A stretch of DNA of 64,000 bases from Liolophura sinensis (GCF_032854445.1 NC_088295.1:12447385-12511384); one strand, 5' to 3'; numbered from the stretch's first letter, positions 1 through 12,140 are shown. Translations and numbers: made by a program. The notes: a model not told the origin generated them from the letters alone.

Positions 1-140
1 GCCTGTTGAGTTAGTGGTGTAACCTTCAAGACAAGCCTTGCAGGTGGTCTGGCCACCCTGATCCTGGTAAAACCCACGAGGGCATTCTGTACAGGGCTGG
101 AGGCCCTGATTGGCAGAGTAAGTGCCCATTGGGCAGGCCG
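1..140 (-). CDS. Gene A exon: GCC2/GCC3 cysteine module, cut by window edge
   Basis: The minus strand reads ACPMGTYSANQG, CTECPRGFYQ and CKAC, the spacing of the ephrin-receptor-like GCC2/GCC3 module. The acceptor TGTAG lies just right of the exon and entry is phase 1. The exon continues past the left edge. This is the third consecutive module of this type in the gene. Confidence 0.85.
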
Positions 141-784
141 CTACAGCAATGAAGAAAACTAGTTACGTCACTATTAACAACAAACAGCATTAAAGCCTCT
201 CTCTTTCTAAAACGTGCTCCAACATTTAAATCAATATACTGGTACAATGTAATCTGTATTTTGGAACAGGCAATCTTTCTTCTATGATGTGGTTAGAGCA
301 GAGTTTGATGGACACTACTGCATCTTGTCACTTTACTGAAATCTTTCTTAAACAGCTATGTAATAAAAGCTGTCTGCACCTCCATGTCCACAGTAGGGTC
401 TACATAAAAATGGTATAATATGTGAGACAGTGCCATACATGTAAAATTGTCCTCAAGAGAAAACAATAAATAGATATGACATGAAATATGAAAAGGGTAT
501 AAATATGATAGAAACTATATAGTCCCTACTGAAAAGACCTCATCCTCAAACTACCTTGAAACACTGATATATGTAATGTTATGTGCATATCTAACTGTTG
601 TATTATTATGAAATCCTACATGTAACACTCAAAGTGGGGGCATAGCGCTGTCTATTCAGTTGGTCAGCATATCCCTGTACATATTATATGAACAAATCTG
701 AGCAGAGCATTCATAACCAATCAGCCATTACAAGCACAAATAATAATCATTCTTCCGAACAGATCAGATATTCTTTCCTCTCAC

Positions 785-940
785 CAATACACTGTGTGAT
801 GTTATGTGATCCAGTGGCCAGTGTCTTCTCCCCAACAGGACAATGGGTACATGATGTGCTGTTTGTCCAGAATGTGTTGTGAGGACACTCGGTACATGGG
901 GGGAGACCAGATGCTGAATACCAACCCACAGGACAAAGAG
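785..940 (-). CDS. Gene A exon: GCC2/GCC3 cysteine module
   Basis: 52-codon exon, phase 1-1, acceptor TTTTAG and donor GTGAG. It encodes CPVGWYSASGLPPCTECP, then CTHCPVGEKT and QCIG, a complete GCC2/GCC3 repeat. The length of 156 bases is the same as the exons at 1278, 48146 and 52355, supporting module duplication. Confidence 0.88.
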
Positions 941-1277
941 CTAAAACACAAGACAAACTCAAGGGTTGGTACAGTGCCATGCAAATTATTATAACTTACT
1001 TTCACTTATGTAAATCTAATGAAATAAATTTTACACTTTAATTATTTCAATATTATGTGCAAACTAAGAAGACAACATTTAAATGTACATGTAGCATAAA
1101 GTGAGTTTTTATGTTCAACAATTATCTCAACAAACCAGCTGACAATTTCTTATTAACAGTAGAAGTGCCATGTGGTACCAGGTACCACATGATATATGTG
1201 GAAATGGTGAAATAATCTTTGTTCTTTTTACTTTTACATGTCAAACATTGAGATCAGAGATACGTCAGGTCTCCTAC

Positions 1278-1433
1278 CTGTACAGTGGGTAAGACTACTC
1301 CTTCCCTCCATGTAAGTGAAGAATCCATCAGCACACCTTACACAGTTCCTCTCTCCCTCATTTTCCTGGTATGTGCCAATCCCACAAGCCTCACACCCAG
1401 CAGTACTGATCATGCTTCCTGCTGGACAGTTCA
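1278..1433 (-). CDS. Gene A exon: GCC2/GCC3 cysteine module
   Basis: 156-base phase 1-1 exon, acceptor ATCAG and donor GTAGG. It reads NCPAGSMISTAGCEACGIGT, then CVRCADGFFT and HCTG. First GCC2/GCC3 module after the unrecognised region of gene A. Confidence 0.88.
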
Positions 1434-1626
1434 CTGATGGACACAGAAATGAAATTCAATCAACTGTAAAGTATTGATCTTGTTCTCTTGTTCTGCAAAC
1501 TGTAGCTGGCAGTGGAGGCAAATGATAACAGCATCCTTATATCACAGTTTTATATTAAATCTATGTAAATAGTTTTCTGTGCCTAATCTTAAGCACTGAC
1601 CTATCCAAAAAATTATTCAAACTTAC

Positions 1627-1879
1627 AGCACCACCAGATTTCAGCATCCTCTCTCAGTTTTTGGTGTGAGGGGCAGGTGTAGTCATTACTTAATCGCCCC
1701 AGAGGCTGGCCAGTAAGAGCTGAACAGTTCTGAGATACTGCCTCTACCATGTGCAGGTAATCCAAGTCTGGGTTGATACCCTTCGTAGACAATAAGTCAG
1801 TCAATGTATCGGAGCAAAACTTAATACGCTCACTGCTTTCATTAATGGGTGAGTACTGTACAGTAAGATGGACTAAAAC
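1627..1879 (-). CDS. Gene A exon: second half of uncharacterised SVEP1-like region
   Basis: Phase 0 entry after TTTGCAG and phase 1 exit at GTAAGT, 253 bases. It contains VLVHLTVQYSPINESSERIK, NCSALTG and YTCPSHQKLREDAEIWWC. I do not recognise a named domain. Its place between the last sushi and the GCC2/GCC3 modules matches the SVEP1 linker region, and the exons at 59039-54854 of gene B hold the same place. Confidence 0.75.
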
Positions 1880-2445
1880 CTGCAAACACAAAAGGAGCAA
1901 AGGTTCACATTAACACAGAATACACTAGTAAACAGATTCTTATAAAATGTCTGAAAAATTATACCAGGAGCATACTGACAAAATGAACAAATGTGAGGCA
2001 TGACTCATCAACCATAATTCCCTGAGATGACCTGTATGTAGGTTTGATTAAGAAAAGTAAGCAGAACATCTTTCATTATTATTATCCTAATTCTCATAAT
2101 TTTGGGGGCATCCGGTCTGCTCTTTTTAGCCAATATACATGTAACTGTAACAAGAAAACACAACAAGAGAACACACTCTCCTTTCTCACATGGACAGTCC
2201 ATCAATAATGAACAACATGTCCATATCTTAACTTCTCCAAACAACTCACAGAGAAAAGTAATTGTTGCTTTCAACACTACAAATATCTGTCCTAAAAATC
2301 AGAAGAATTACAGAATTATTGTCAGCGATGATCATGTTTAATATGTAAATGGGTATATGCTATCTGAATAGAGCTATTAACCTGAATAGCAGACTCCAGT
2401 ATCACTGTAAGGAACAGCTTTAATTTCATATCATAGTGTACTTGC

Positions 2446-2654
2446 CTTGCTGCCATTAGCTGTGGCACTGATGGAATTTTGGGCATTCAGTGGAACCCCT
2501 ATGAGAGATGTGCACTTTTCAGACACAAACTCCTGCAGACGTGTGAACAACTGCACCAGCTTAACCCTGTACTGATCAATGCAGTCATCTGGCATGGGTT
2601 GATCTGGCTGGTATTCAAACTGAAACACGTCCTCTAGTTGAGCTCTGTCACTAA
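2446..2654 (-). CDS. Gene A exon: first half of uncharacterised SVEP1-like region (GC donor)
   Basis: Phase 1 entry after CATGTAG. The exon ends AAG followed by GCAAGT, a GC-AG donor that is the only choice giving phase 0 to match the next exon. Coding includes VSDRAQLEDVFQFEYQPDQP, CIDQYRVKLVQLF and CTSLIGVPLN. No named domain is recognised. The gene B counterpart is the exon at 59039-59303. Confidence 0.72.
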
Positions 2655-3220
2655 CTACATGAAAAAACAAATGGTCAAGATTACAATGTGGATAACCCAA
2701 TTCTTCAAACTTTTTAAAGCAATCACTTCATATTTACAAGGGATATGATTTGGAGAAAACAAATTCATTAATCAACTTTGTGAACAAAAAAAAACAGACA
2801 TGGCAAAGCAGTTCTCTGTGCATATTTGACATTAAATGTGTCTTTTTTTTTACACCAAAAATGTGTAAATTTTTGGTCCCCAGCGCAGCACGTTAACCTC
2901 TTTGATGGGCATTTGGAAGCTGGATGGTTGTAAGGCCCAAAAACAATTCTTTGCCATATGTATTGTGAGTGTTTTGCTTACAACACTTTTGGTATAGCAA
3001 CAAATACCAATTTTACCATGAATGTGGTGAATGTTACTATGTAATGACATTTCATGATCACCTAGTTACATGTATACAGTTATAAAAGATACTTTAGCTG
3101 CTTCACCATAATAATATACTCTATGAAATAAACATGAAACATGTTTGAGCTTTATAATAGCTTATTCAAATATGTGTATGTATTTACATAATACATACTT
3201 ACAATTATAGCTAATAATAA

Positions 3221-3902
3221 CTGCACTGTACAGCACGCTCACTGTAGGGCAAGTGCACTGTACAGCAAGCCCACTGTAAGGCAAGAACACTGTAAAGCAG
3301 GCTCACTGTAGGGCAAGTGCACTGTAAAGCAAGCTCACTGTAGGACAAGTGCACTGTAAAGCAAGCTCACTGTAGGGCAAGTGCACTGTAAAGCAAGCTC
3401 ACTGTAGGGCATGTGCACTGTAAAGCAGGCTCAGTGTAGGGCAAGTGCCCTGTAAAGCAGGCTCACTGTAGGGTATGTGCACTGTAAAGCAGGCTCAGTG
3501 TAGGGCAAGTGCCCTGTAAAGCAGGCTCACTGTAGGGCATGTGCACTGTAAAGCAGGCTCACTGTAGGGCAAGTGCACTGTAAAGCAAGCTCACTGTGGG
3601 GCATGTGCACTGTAAAGCAAGCTCATTGTAGGGCAAGTGCACTGTAAAGAAGGCTCACTGTGGGGCATGTGCACTGTAAAGCAGGCTCACTGTAGGGCAA
3701 GTGCACTGTAAAGCAAGCTCATTGTAGGGCAAGTGCACTGTAAAGCAAGCTCACTGTAGGGCAAGTGCACTGTAAAGCAAGCTCACTGTAGAGCAAGTGC
3801 ACTGTAAAGCAAGCTCACTGTACGGCAAGTGCACTGTAAAGCAAGCTCACTGTAGGGCAAGTGCACTGTATAGCAAGCTCGCCGTAGAGCAAGCGTACTG
3901 CA
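3221..3902. repeat. 32-bp minisatellite (about 21 copies) with 16-bp sub-period
   Basis: Intronic tandem array. The unit joins two similar 16-mers, GTGCACTGTAAAGCAA and GCTCACTGTAGGGCAA. Copies vary by point changes (GGGCAT/GGGCAA, AAGCAGG/AAGCAAG). The sequence ATAATACATAC stands on both sides of the array. Confidence 0.9.
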
Positions 3903-4431
3903 GATAATACATACAGATGCAACTCTGATGGCACCTATCACTTGTGCACTTTTAATGCATCCCTACAGTTTTGAGTACAAAGCAACAAGAGATTAAATCA
4001 AGCTCATTTAAAAAGTATAGTTCAAAATTTATCCCTGGACATGATAGCAACGGTAAATGATATTTGACTCTTAAAGCCATACCATTAATTATTTCAATGG
4101 ATGGCCAATTCTTTGGAGAGTGCACTTAAGGTTTAATGCCATACTTAACAATTCTAATCCTTAACAATACAGATTTTATCATGTATGAGATTCTTTCATG
4201 GAAGATTATGAAGATCCCCTTCTTAATTTAGGGGTAAAGATAACAGATATTAATGGACTTTATCCCTCGTGGCTGAATAGCTCTAGACCTATAATCTGAA
4301 AATACAGTAGCTGTAAGAATTACATCAATCAATACACCTGATATTAAGCAAATATGACTATGTTTAACACATTACCATAATGCTTTTAGTTTTTAGACAT
4401 TCTAATTATCTTAATATTCTCAAATATCCCC

Positions 4432-4696
4432 GGGGCCTCCGTGGCTCAGTCGGTTAGCACGCTAGCGCAGCGTAATGACCCAGGAGCCTCTCACCAATGC
4501 GGTCGCTGTGAGTTCAAGTCCAGCTCATGCTGGCTTTCTCTCCGGCCGTAAGTGGGAAGGTCTGTCAGCAACCTGTGGATCGTCGTGGGTTTCCCCCCGG
4601 GCTGTGCCCGGTTTCCACCCACCATAATGCTGGCCGCCGTCATATAAGGGAAATATTCTTGAGTACGGCGTAAAACACCAATCAAAAAAAAAAAAA
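4432..4696 (+). mobile_element. SINE family 1, full length, with perfect target-site duplication
   Basis: tRNA-like head with A-box-like TGGCTCAGTCGGTTAGC and B-box-like GAGTTCAAGTCC, then a long conserved body ending TACGGCGTAAAACACCAATC and a poly-A tail. The 12-base duplication TCAAATATCCCC flanks it at 4420-4431 and 4697-4708. Partial copies of the same body occur throughout the window. Confidence 0.88.
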
Positions 4697-4822
4697 ATCA
4701 AATATCCCCACCCCCTGAATCTTCTGCAAACACCGTCAATAAACGCAAACATTTTGTCAACAGTTCTTCACACAATTACATTTGGTCCTACGGAGGTCAG
4801 CAGCATGAACATAAATACTTAC

Positions 4823-5044
4823 TTGAGACACAATTGGGTGTTTCAGAGTTGGTCCACTGTGGTTGACCAGTGCCATCTGTACAATTTGTCTTAAAGCTTC
4901 CTTCAAGGTCATCCTGGTAGAAGGTGAAGCCTGGCTTACATGTCAGAGAACAAGAGAGGCTTGTTGGGCTGACTGATGACAGAGGCTTACACTGCCTATC
5001 ACCATTGACAGGAATGGCAATCTGCTGCTCTGCACATACAGTGT
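4823..5044 (-). CDS. Gene A exon: sushi (CCP) domain after the HYR pair
   Basis: 222-base phase 1-1 exon, acceptor TTTGTAG and donor GTAAGT. It encodes TVCAEQQIAI, SCSLTCKPGF, NCTDGTGQPQW and NCVS, a somewhat long sushi module with the C...C-x-G-F...C...W...C pattern. In SVEP1 a single sushi also follows the HYR pair. Confidence 0.85.
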
Positions 5045-5173
5045 CTACAAACAAGACAAGTGTTAAGTTTACAGTCTAATGGATTCTCCAATATCTGTGA
5101 TATTTCATCTAAGCATGTTGGAAATCAAACGACATATCAGAATAGAATTGCACAGCTGGAATGTACTTGTTCC

Positions 5174-5275
5174 TTTATTTGATTGTTGTTTTATGCCATA
5201 GTCCAGAATATTTCACTTATACCACACCATCCAGCATTATGGTGCGAGGAAACCAGGCAAGGCCCAGGGGAAACA
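5174..5275 (-). mobile_element. SINE family 1 fragment
   Basis: Diverged, head-truncated copy: TTTATTTGATTGTTGTTTTA, then GAATATTTCACTTATACC and CAGCATTATGGTG match the body of the copy at 4432, reversed. Confidence 0.75.
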
Positions 5276-5727
5276 AACAATTATCTACAGAGACCTTTCC
5301 ACATATCAGCTGAGAATATACATGTGTTCATCTTGGAGAAAATCATGGTAAAATTGTTTGTTTATTGTGTGTAATATGTACAGGAGAATATATTGTTAAA
5401 CTAAATGCTGTGCTCTGTTGAAAGTCTAGTCAACAACCATGGAGGACTTTGTAGAAACAAATATGGCTGCTACAGTGAGACTGGATTCATAAATAACATT
5501 TTGAATAAACGTGTACAGGATGAAAAATTTGCCATTGTTCATACAGGTAAAGCACAGACAGGCTGCAATTTGGAATTGTCCAATAAAAAAGGTTGTAACA
5601 CCAACAAATATTTATATATAAAATCGCGTGAGTTGGAGAAAAACAATAATATAAAGGATAGTACAGCTACATGTATATGTGAGGTATGCATGAATGAATG
5701 CTGGCAGTTTGTCATACTTAACAAGTT

Positions 5728-6022
5728 TTCAGTCATATGACAACAAGGAGTCATTAGTTGTGTGCGCATATACTGTGTCTTCTTGTGGCACAGCAAGTCC
5801 ATGCCTCCAAAGTGCTGCCATCACTAACGTGACATCCCCAGTCACATTATACTGACACTGGACCAACCAGCCCTGTTTCCTTGCTCAAACCTCTCAATGC
5901 AGAGCGCCAAGCAAAGCAAAAAAAAAATACCATTTTTAAAGACTATGACCTGACCTGGGTTTGATCCAGGGTCTCCCCACTTCGAGGAGGATGTTCTAAC
6001 CATCAGGCCACCAAGGCGGTGT
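5728..6022 (-). mobile_element. SINE family 2, old copy
   Basis: On the minus strand a tRNA-like head (GGTGGCCTGATGGTTAGAAC, then GGATCAAACCC) precedes a body ending near GTCATATGAC. It aligns loosely with the younger copies at 7621 and 25387. Its intact-looking head might be mistaken for a tRNA. Confidence 0.65.
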
Positions 6023-6058
6023 TTAGTCAAGGAATTTTTTCCAAAATGACACACTTAC

Positions 6059-6295
6059 ACTTCACATGAACTTGAAAACTACAGGATTTTGCCCTGTTGT
6101 ATTTATCTGTTGCCCATGCCTGCACTGTCACATATTTGCCAATGTCTGAATGGGTGATTCTGGAAGGTGACAGGGTGACCTCAATATCCACTCCAGAGGT
6201 GTTAACGAGATCTTTACTCAAAGGAACGTCAGCAGTCATATGTGGGTAGAGCACCTCCTCCGTGTTTGGGCAGGTTATATCTGGCCGCTGAAAAG
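6059..6295 (-). CDS. Gene A exon: HYR domain 2
   Basis: 237-base phase 1-1 exon, acceptor TTACTAG and donor GTAAGT. It reads RPDITCPN near the start and VTVQAWATDKYNRAKSCSF then QVHVK at the end, the HYR (hyalin repeat) pattern of a cysteine near the start and A-x-D-x-x-x-N...C-x-F-x-V. Same length as the HYR exon at 9378. Confidence 0.88.
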
Positions 6296-7549
6296 CTAGT
6301 AAGATAGCAAAAGATGAAACTCAGGAAATTTACAAAAGTAAGGTACATTACCAAGCAAATCATTCACAAAATTTATACAGTTTTATACATTTTATCATTT
6401 GTTTTTCAGATGTACAGTCCAAGCAAATTGATAAGACAAACGGCATGGTCAATGAAAAATGTATTACATACACAAATCATCTGTAGACAGTACTGCCCAA
6501 TTCTATATACACAAAATAACTAGTGTTATTTACTTGTGTTATTGTGTCAATACCGTGTTTATAATTATAATTACTGGTATATTCAGAAAGAGGAACTACT
6601 ATAGTTCGTTGACCTTTTCAACCAGTTGAGTAGCGCTTGTGGTCTGGATGCTCTGGGGAAAGTTGACAAAACAGGGTTAGGGGTTGAAGGGAAATCTGAA
6701 GTTGAATAGCTCACTGCGGGTGGTTGATGGTTCTCACACATATGACTAGAGACAACATAGAAAGTCAGCATGTCCACTGGCCAGCAATGTGCATGAAAAC
6801 ACTCTCGCCAGTGAAGGGGCAGCATAGGCCTTGAGCAGTCAGTCCGATTCAACATGCAAGGTAAAAATTTAGGTCCCCTTGCTCAGGTGATTTCCCGAGC
6901 CACTCTGTCTTTTGTGTAATCATTTGTTCACTAAGGGCAATGACAGGCGCCAAACTGTTTAACAGCCTTTTACACATCTCAATTCATAATATAAGCTCAT
7001 CTGTCAGAGTTTGTGCAGCAAACAACACACATGCAGGAACAGCAAAAATGTTAGTGAGACACTAAATTTCTAAATTTTTTCAGACGGTCGATCTCAATAA
7101 CATGGAAGACGATGTAACATGAGGATGATTAGTTGTCTGTTGCACGTAATCCGATCAACCCACCAAAATCGGTCCAACCCAAGCGTTTTTTTTCAGTAAG
7201 TTGAACACAAGTGTTAAAAATGAGCCACTGCGTCCGCCTTGTAATCTGATCGACTGATTGCATGTAATCTAATCGATTGCCAAAATCGGTCCAACCCAAG
7301 CATTTTTTTTTCAGTAGGTGGAACACCTGTGTTCAATACGAGTGTTAGTCCGCCTTTATATACAGAAATTCCACTCTGCATTGCCTATTTCTTCTTGTAC
7401 GAAACTCTATTTTCGCCCACTTCAATTGTTTGCATCAAACCATACATACATCTTCACACCATACCGATGGAGGCTTTAATGATCTAACAATATCATTCTT
7501 TGTGTGGAAATTTTGGGGAGGAACTGTCAATCTAAAACTGACAGTGTAT

Positions 7550-9010
7550 TTAAAAATAAACAGCCGAGTTGTATTGATCTGCTAATGGCACCTTCGCCCA
7601 GCTCTGGGTATAGACTTTGAGTGAGTGAGTACTTGAGGTTTAACGTCAGACTTATACAATTTTTCAGTCAAATGATGACGAAGGAATCCTTAGGGTGCGT
7701 GTAATGTGCCTCCTTGTTGCAGGACGGATTTCCAACTCTCTTTTATCCAGTGCTGCTTCACTGAGATGCCTTACCAAAGGTAAGTAAGCCACCCTGCCCG
7801 AGCTATTATACTGATATGGGTGAACCAGTTTTTGCACTATCCTCTTAATGCTGTACGCAAAGCGAGGAAGTTACAACTTCCTCTTTTATGGTCTTAGGTG
7901 TGACTCGACCCAGGATTGACCCTGATCTACTGCTCCCGAAGCGGACACTCTACCAACTGTGCTATAGTGGACGGTAAGTATAGCCTTTGAAGTTCAAACA
8001 TTGTTTGTAGGACCTGTCAATCACAGCAGAGACCCCATCCAACCATCTGTTTTGTTTTGGTAATTGTTTTGAACTCTACCCGTGGTAAATTGACAGTGTT
8101 GTGAATATCTCTGTAATTACATCTATACAGGCACATGACTTTATGATGGCCTTACTGAAATGGTTTACTGATAAAATCAAAGTCCAAGTTAAAATGCATA
8201 GATTCTTCACTAGGCACGTGATAGTATGTAAAATTTTGAGCTTCCATCTGTTAGTCTAGATTTGGCAGAAGATTTCACAATCGTCTTGACTTGACTCAAG
8301 GGGTGGGTCCTTCAAAATAAGTTCATCTAATCGGTCAATGTTGAATTCTGTAAGCTGTTAGTTATCTGTGAGACTTACACACACCAGACTGAGTTCCCAA
8401 ACAATGTGAGTAGGAATAGATTTAGCCTTGCATTAACACAATGTTTACAATTGTTGCAATATGAAGCTAGTAATGGGCATCTATTTTCACACATGAAAAC
8501 ATACTGAGTTTATGATCGCCATTTTATGAAATCGGGTATATCTGTAGATTTTTCTCGTCTACCTATACAGGTTCAATGCAAATTTACTGATGTACAGGCA
8601 TGTCAATCGGCTGTCACAATAATGCAAGAACGAGGTTTGAACAAGTGTCAGTTTAGGAAACCTAGTCCCGAGTAATTTACGTGTATAACTGACGGTTTCC
8701 TAAATGAAATGGCAAGAACCTACAACACTTCTAAAAAAGTAGGATAACAAAACACCAAGTCCGTGAGGCTTGGAAAACTTTCTCCTGTGTTTTACGGGAG
8801 ATTAACAACAGACATTTGTCAGGTCTTTATCACTGAAACACATTTACATGCTGATTTGTGACATTTATTTATGGGACTTTGAACAGACAACACTGTTCCT
8901 CGTATAATGCCTTCATCGATTCAACGACAGCTTGAGCAGCAGTCGTTAGCTCGCCAGTTTGACAAAAATATGCTTTGAGACAGTTTTGGAATTTACAGGT
9001 TTTCTAAGAA
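7550..9010. repeat. Dispersed repeat, copy 1 (split by a SINE)
   Basis: Blocks such as GAGTTGTATTGAT, CCTGTCAATCACAGCAG, TTACTGAAATGGTTTA, TCTGTTAGTCTAGATT and GTAAGCTGT occur in the same order at 55915-56850. Both are intronic and in the same orientation. No coding content is seen. Copy 1 carries the SINE at 7621-7977, which copy 2 lacks. Confidence 0.7.
7621..7977 (-). mobile_element. SINE family 2 with target-site duplication
   Basis: Read on the minus strand: a tRNA-like head, then a body with AGGAAGTTGTAACTTCCTCG and a GAGT-type simple repeat tail. Near-perfect 13-base duplications (GTATAGACTTTGA at 7608-7620, GTATAGCCTTTGA at 7978-7990) flank it. The homologous unfilled site is in the repeat near 55970. 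Confidence 0.82.
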
Positions 9011-9377
9011 CTGTGGCTTGATACTTTCTTCAGTTTAATTCATAAATAAAAAAAAAGGCGTTGTCAGGGTTTCTTCAAGCCTGTATATCCACCTGACTTC
9101 ATCTCGCCAAGCATGTGCACCGCACTCCCGCGGCGATGTTTGTCTAGTCATCGGTCGAGGCGAGACAACAATTACCCACCCCACCATTGCGGCACCATTT
9201 TAAGTTTCGATCATGCGAAGTAAAAAGTGGCAAATTACACGGTCCTGCACACAACTGTGACTTGACGTCTGCTGGTCCAAAATGTCAACGAATTACAGTA
9301 GCAAGTTTTTACCAAATTCATCATTACATTATTTACCAATTAGACACAACTACACCTGTCAGACAAGATCAACTGAC

Positions 9378-9614
9378 CTCTGACATGAACACTGATCTGA
9401 CAGTCTTCGGTGTTTCCAGTGGCGTCGGATGCGTGGTACGTGACCTCCACGCTGTCGGCCAGTTTGTGCTCAGGTGAGAATCCCTCAGGTTGCACACTGA
9501 ACACAGACACCAGGCCAGAATTGTCAATGGCATAAGGCTCATCAAACCCTGGTTCTTCAAACTGGTCAATCTCAATATATTTTCGGCAACTGTCAAACTT
9601 TGGCTTTTCCATAT
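9378..9614 (-). CDS. Gene A exon: HYR domain 1
   Basis: 237-base phase 1-1 exon, acceptor CACCACAG and donor GTCAGT. It encodes DMEKPKFDSCRKYIEI, DEPYAIDNSGLVSV and VEVTYHASDATGNTEDCQIS then VHVR, a clear HYR signature (Y-x-A-x-D-x-x-G-N...C-x-I-x-V). It precedes HYR 2 as in SVEP1. Confidence 0.9.
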
Positions 9615-11034
9615 CTGTGGTGATAAACAAAAAAAACAAGGTCTCAGATGTTTATGCACATGGGAAATACAATAAATGCACATGTAAATATAATGGGTAA
9701 AACCTAGAACTACACTGTAGGTTGTGCATAAACAGGAAACATTAGATGGGGCTCTCATATGTGTGGTATTTGGTTTACACAAGCAGTTGTGGATGATGCA
9801 ATCATATATTTGTATGTCAGGTGTCTGGTATGCACAATGTGTATAAGGCCTAACAGTATGGAAACATTCTAGTCCACCTACTTTGTCAGAATGCATGCAT
9901 GCTTGCTGCAACCCTACATGTACATATATGTATTACTTTATACAAGATATATATTTTTAGCTCCAACACTTCTGTAAAGTTTCATGAAAATACACTGATA
10001 AATTTCGCAGAAGATACTGTGACAAAGATTCAAAATAATCTACAGAAACCTCATGCACATCCATACATGCATATGATTCCCAACAGATGTGCCAAGCTGC
10101 CAGATAACTGGTTGAAAAACTGTAGGAGGATTTGCACTGACAAGATAAAAGGACAAAATATCTTCTCATTTCACGATATCTCCTCATTTCACGATATCTC
10201 CTCATTTTACATGCTGTTGCAATAATAACTAATACAGCATTATCCCCAACAGCACAGGCACACCTGTATATCATCCCTACCAAGTTTCACAAAAATCTGA
10301 TAAAAACTGTTGGAGAGAGTGTGCTTACAAGAAATGACTACAGACAGTCCTACAGACGAACTGATGACCGAATGCAGATGGACACTGACAAGCTATACAT
10401 CAAATTGAAAACAAAGTGTTGTTGAAATCCTACTCCTCTGTTTTCAATCTGATGTCTTTCATAACTGTTCTGTCAGTTTGTGGGTTTACTACAGAAACTG
10501 CATGCTTACCCTGGATAATTTCCGTTACCCTGTATGGTACATGTATTTGATTTGGGTAATTTCAGTTACCCAGGGTAAGGTTAAATAAATGCCAAAAAAT
10601 GATTACTTAAAGTAATTAATAAATGTTAAGCCCAATGGTTTGGAAATTTTTCACCCACAATATAGAAGCCAATATCACACATATACGACCGTAGTCCTAT
10701 ACACAAGGCCCAACATCAGGAAAAAACCATCTAGTTATGAGGTCAGGCATAACTCTTGATGTATTTGATTGAGCTTCAGAAATGCAAAACGTCTTTAAAT
10801 ATGCCTATATATGGCACCAAAAATGCTCATATGCATATTTTGCACTACTGGCTTGAATATGTTTACGTATCGCCGATTTTAGGGAATTTGTCACATGCTG
10901 CACTTCAAGTTAACAAACTGAAAATTTAGTGTTCAGTAGACAGATACCTAATTAGCATGGGAACTGCTGAAAACGAACACAATTTTAGAGCTTTACCATA
11001 AGTTTATAGCATTTCTAGTAATGGATTCGCTCAC

Positions 11035-11226
11035 CTTTACAGAAAGGAACTGGGTGATCCCAGTGAAGTGTTGTACCAGTTGGATCCTGGACACAACTCA
11101 ATGGAGTCGTGTCATTCAGCTCAAATCCTTCTCTGGTACATTTGTAGGACACCTTCTTACCCTGCTCATAGCCAGAAGCCTCCTGGATAGCATCAGGAGG
11201 GCGTCCTGGGTCACTACAAGTTTCAC
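11035..11226 (-). CDS. Gene A exon: sushi (CCP) domain
   Basis: 192-base phase 1-1 exon, acceptor GAATAG and donor GTGAGC. The frame reads ETCSDPGRPPDAIQEASGYE, VSYKCTREGFEL, LSCVQDPTG, W and PFCK, a canonical sushi module with four cysteines and the tryptophan. Confidence 0.88.
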
Positions 11227-11435
11227 CTATTCAGACAAGATAAGGTAAAATACAGGTACTAAGATCATATGTACACCCTTTTTTTTTTTTGACTTGATAA
11301 ATCATACTCAGAATTTCTCACTCAACTTCATACGATGGCAGTCAGTTAAATAACAGGTGGAGAAACCGTCCTACTGCCATCTAACAAACACACTTTCTGA
11401 TTATACAATTCACTATATGGTACACGTAGGTCTGC

Positions 11436-11575
11436 CAACCTGCAGATGGTCGTGGGTTCCCCAGAGCACTGCTTGGTTTCCTCCCACCATAATGCTGGCT
11501 GCTGTCATTGTAAGTGAAACATTCTTGAATACAGCATAATACACCAATCAAGTATATAAATAAATAAATAAATGT
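11436..11575 (+). mobile_element. SINE family 1 fragment
   Basis: 3' part only: GATGGTCGTGGGTT, CACCATAATGCTGGCTGCTG and TACACCAATCAAG, followed by an AAATA-type tail. Confidence 0.8.
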
Positions 11576-12140
11576 ACGACCGATCAGTGAAAATGGACTG
11601 GTGCTTGCAATGATTTTTGTAAGTGTTTGATTGCCAAGATTATCTCAGCGGTACACTCTGGGGAGTGATTTTTAATGGTGCTGAAAAGAGAGGAGGAAAT
11701 TAAACATCAGACCTCACTAGAAGGGGACTTTCTTATAAAACACAACAGAGGGAGGAAACTACACAAAACCATTACCTCGCCATTTTCAGTCTACTACTGC
11801 ATCAAATACAAGCAGTGTTATGTTTCTCTGATGATGAAAAACGTTATGCATAAAAAGGTCACCTGATGAGAATGCCATAAAAGGTGATAATACTTCAATC
11901 GCACAGAAAAAGGTGTACACCAAGTGAAGGTGTACACCAAGTGAAGTTGCATCAAGGCAGATGGTTCACATATGAAATCTCAGGCATAATCTCTGTTACA
12001 TATACAGACGCCAGCCCATGCAGAAAATGGTCAAATTAGCTGAAACCAGTTATCGTTACATCTTTCAAGTTGCTTTCTGTTTTTAAACTGTTTAACTTTA
12101 TACCCTAAACTCTGCATAGCATGGTCTAATCAAAACCTCA

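Noticed and set aside
3221-3902. CRISPR-like regular repeat array
   Set aside because: Units are contiguous and diverged, with no unique spacers, and the context is animal intronic DNA.
5842-6054. Possible tRNA gene on the minus strand (A-box- and B-box-like)
   Set aside because: It continues into a SINE family 2 body and does not fold as a full cloverleaf by eye; taken as a SINE head. The same holds for the heads at 7940 and 25720.
9369-9911. 180-codon minus-strand ORF
   Set aside because: It overlaps HYR exon 9378-9614 in another frame and has no domain; the HYR frame with clean splice sites is preferred.
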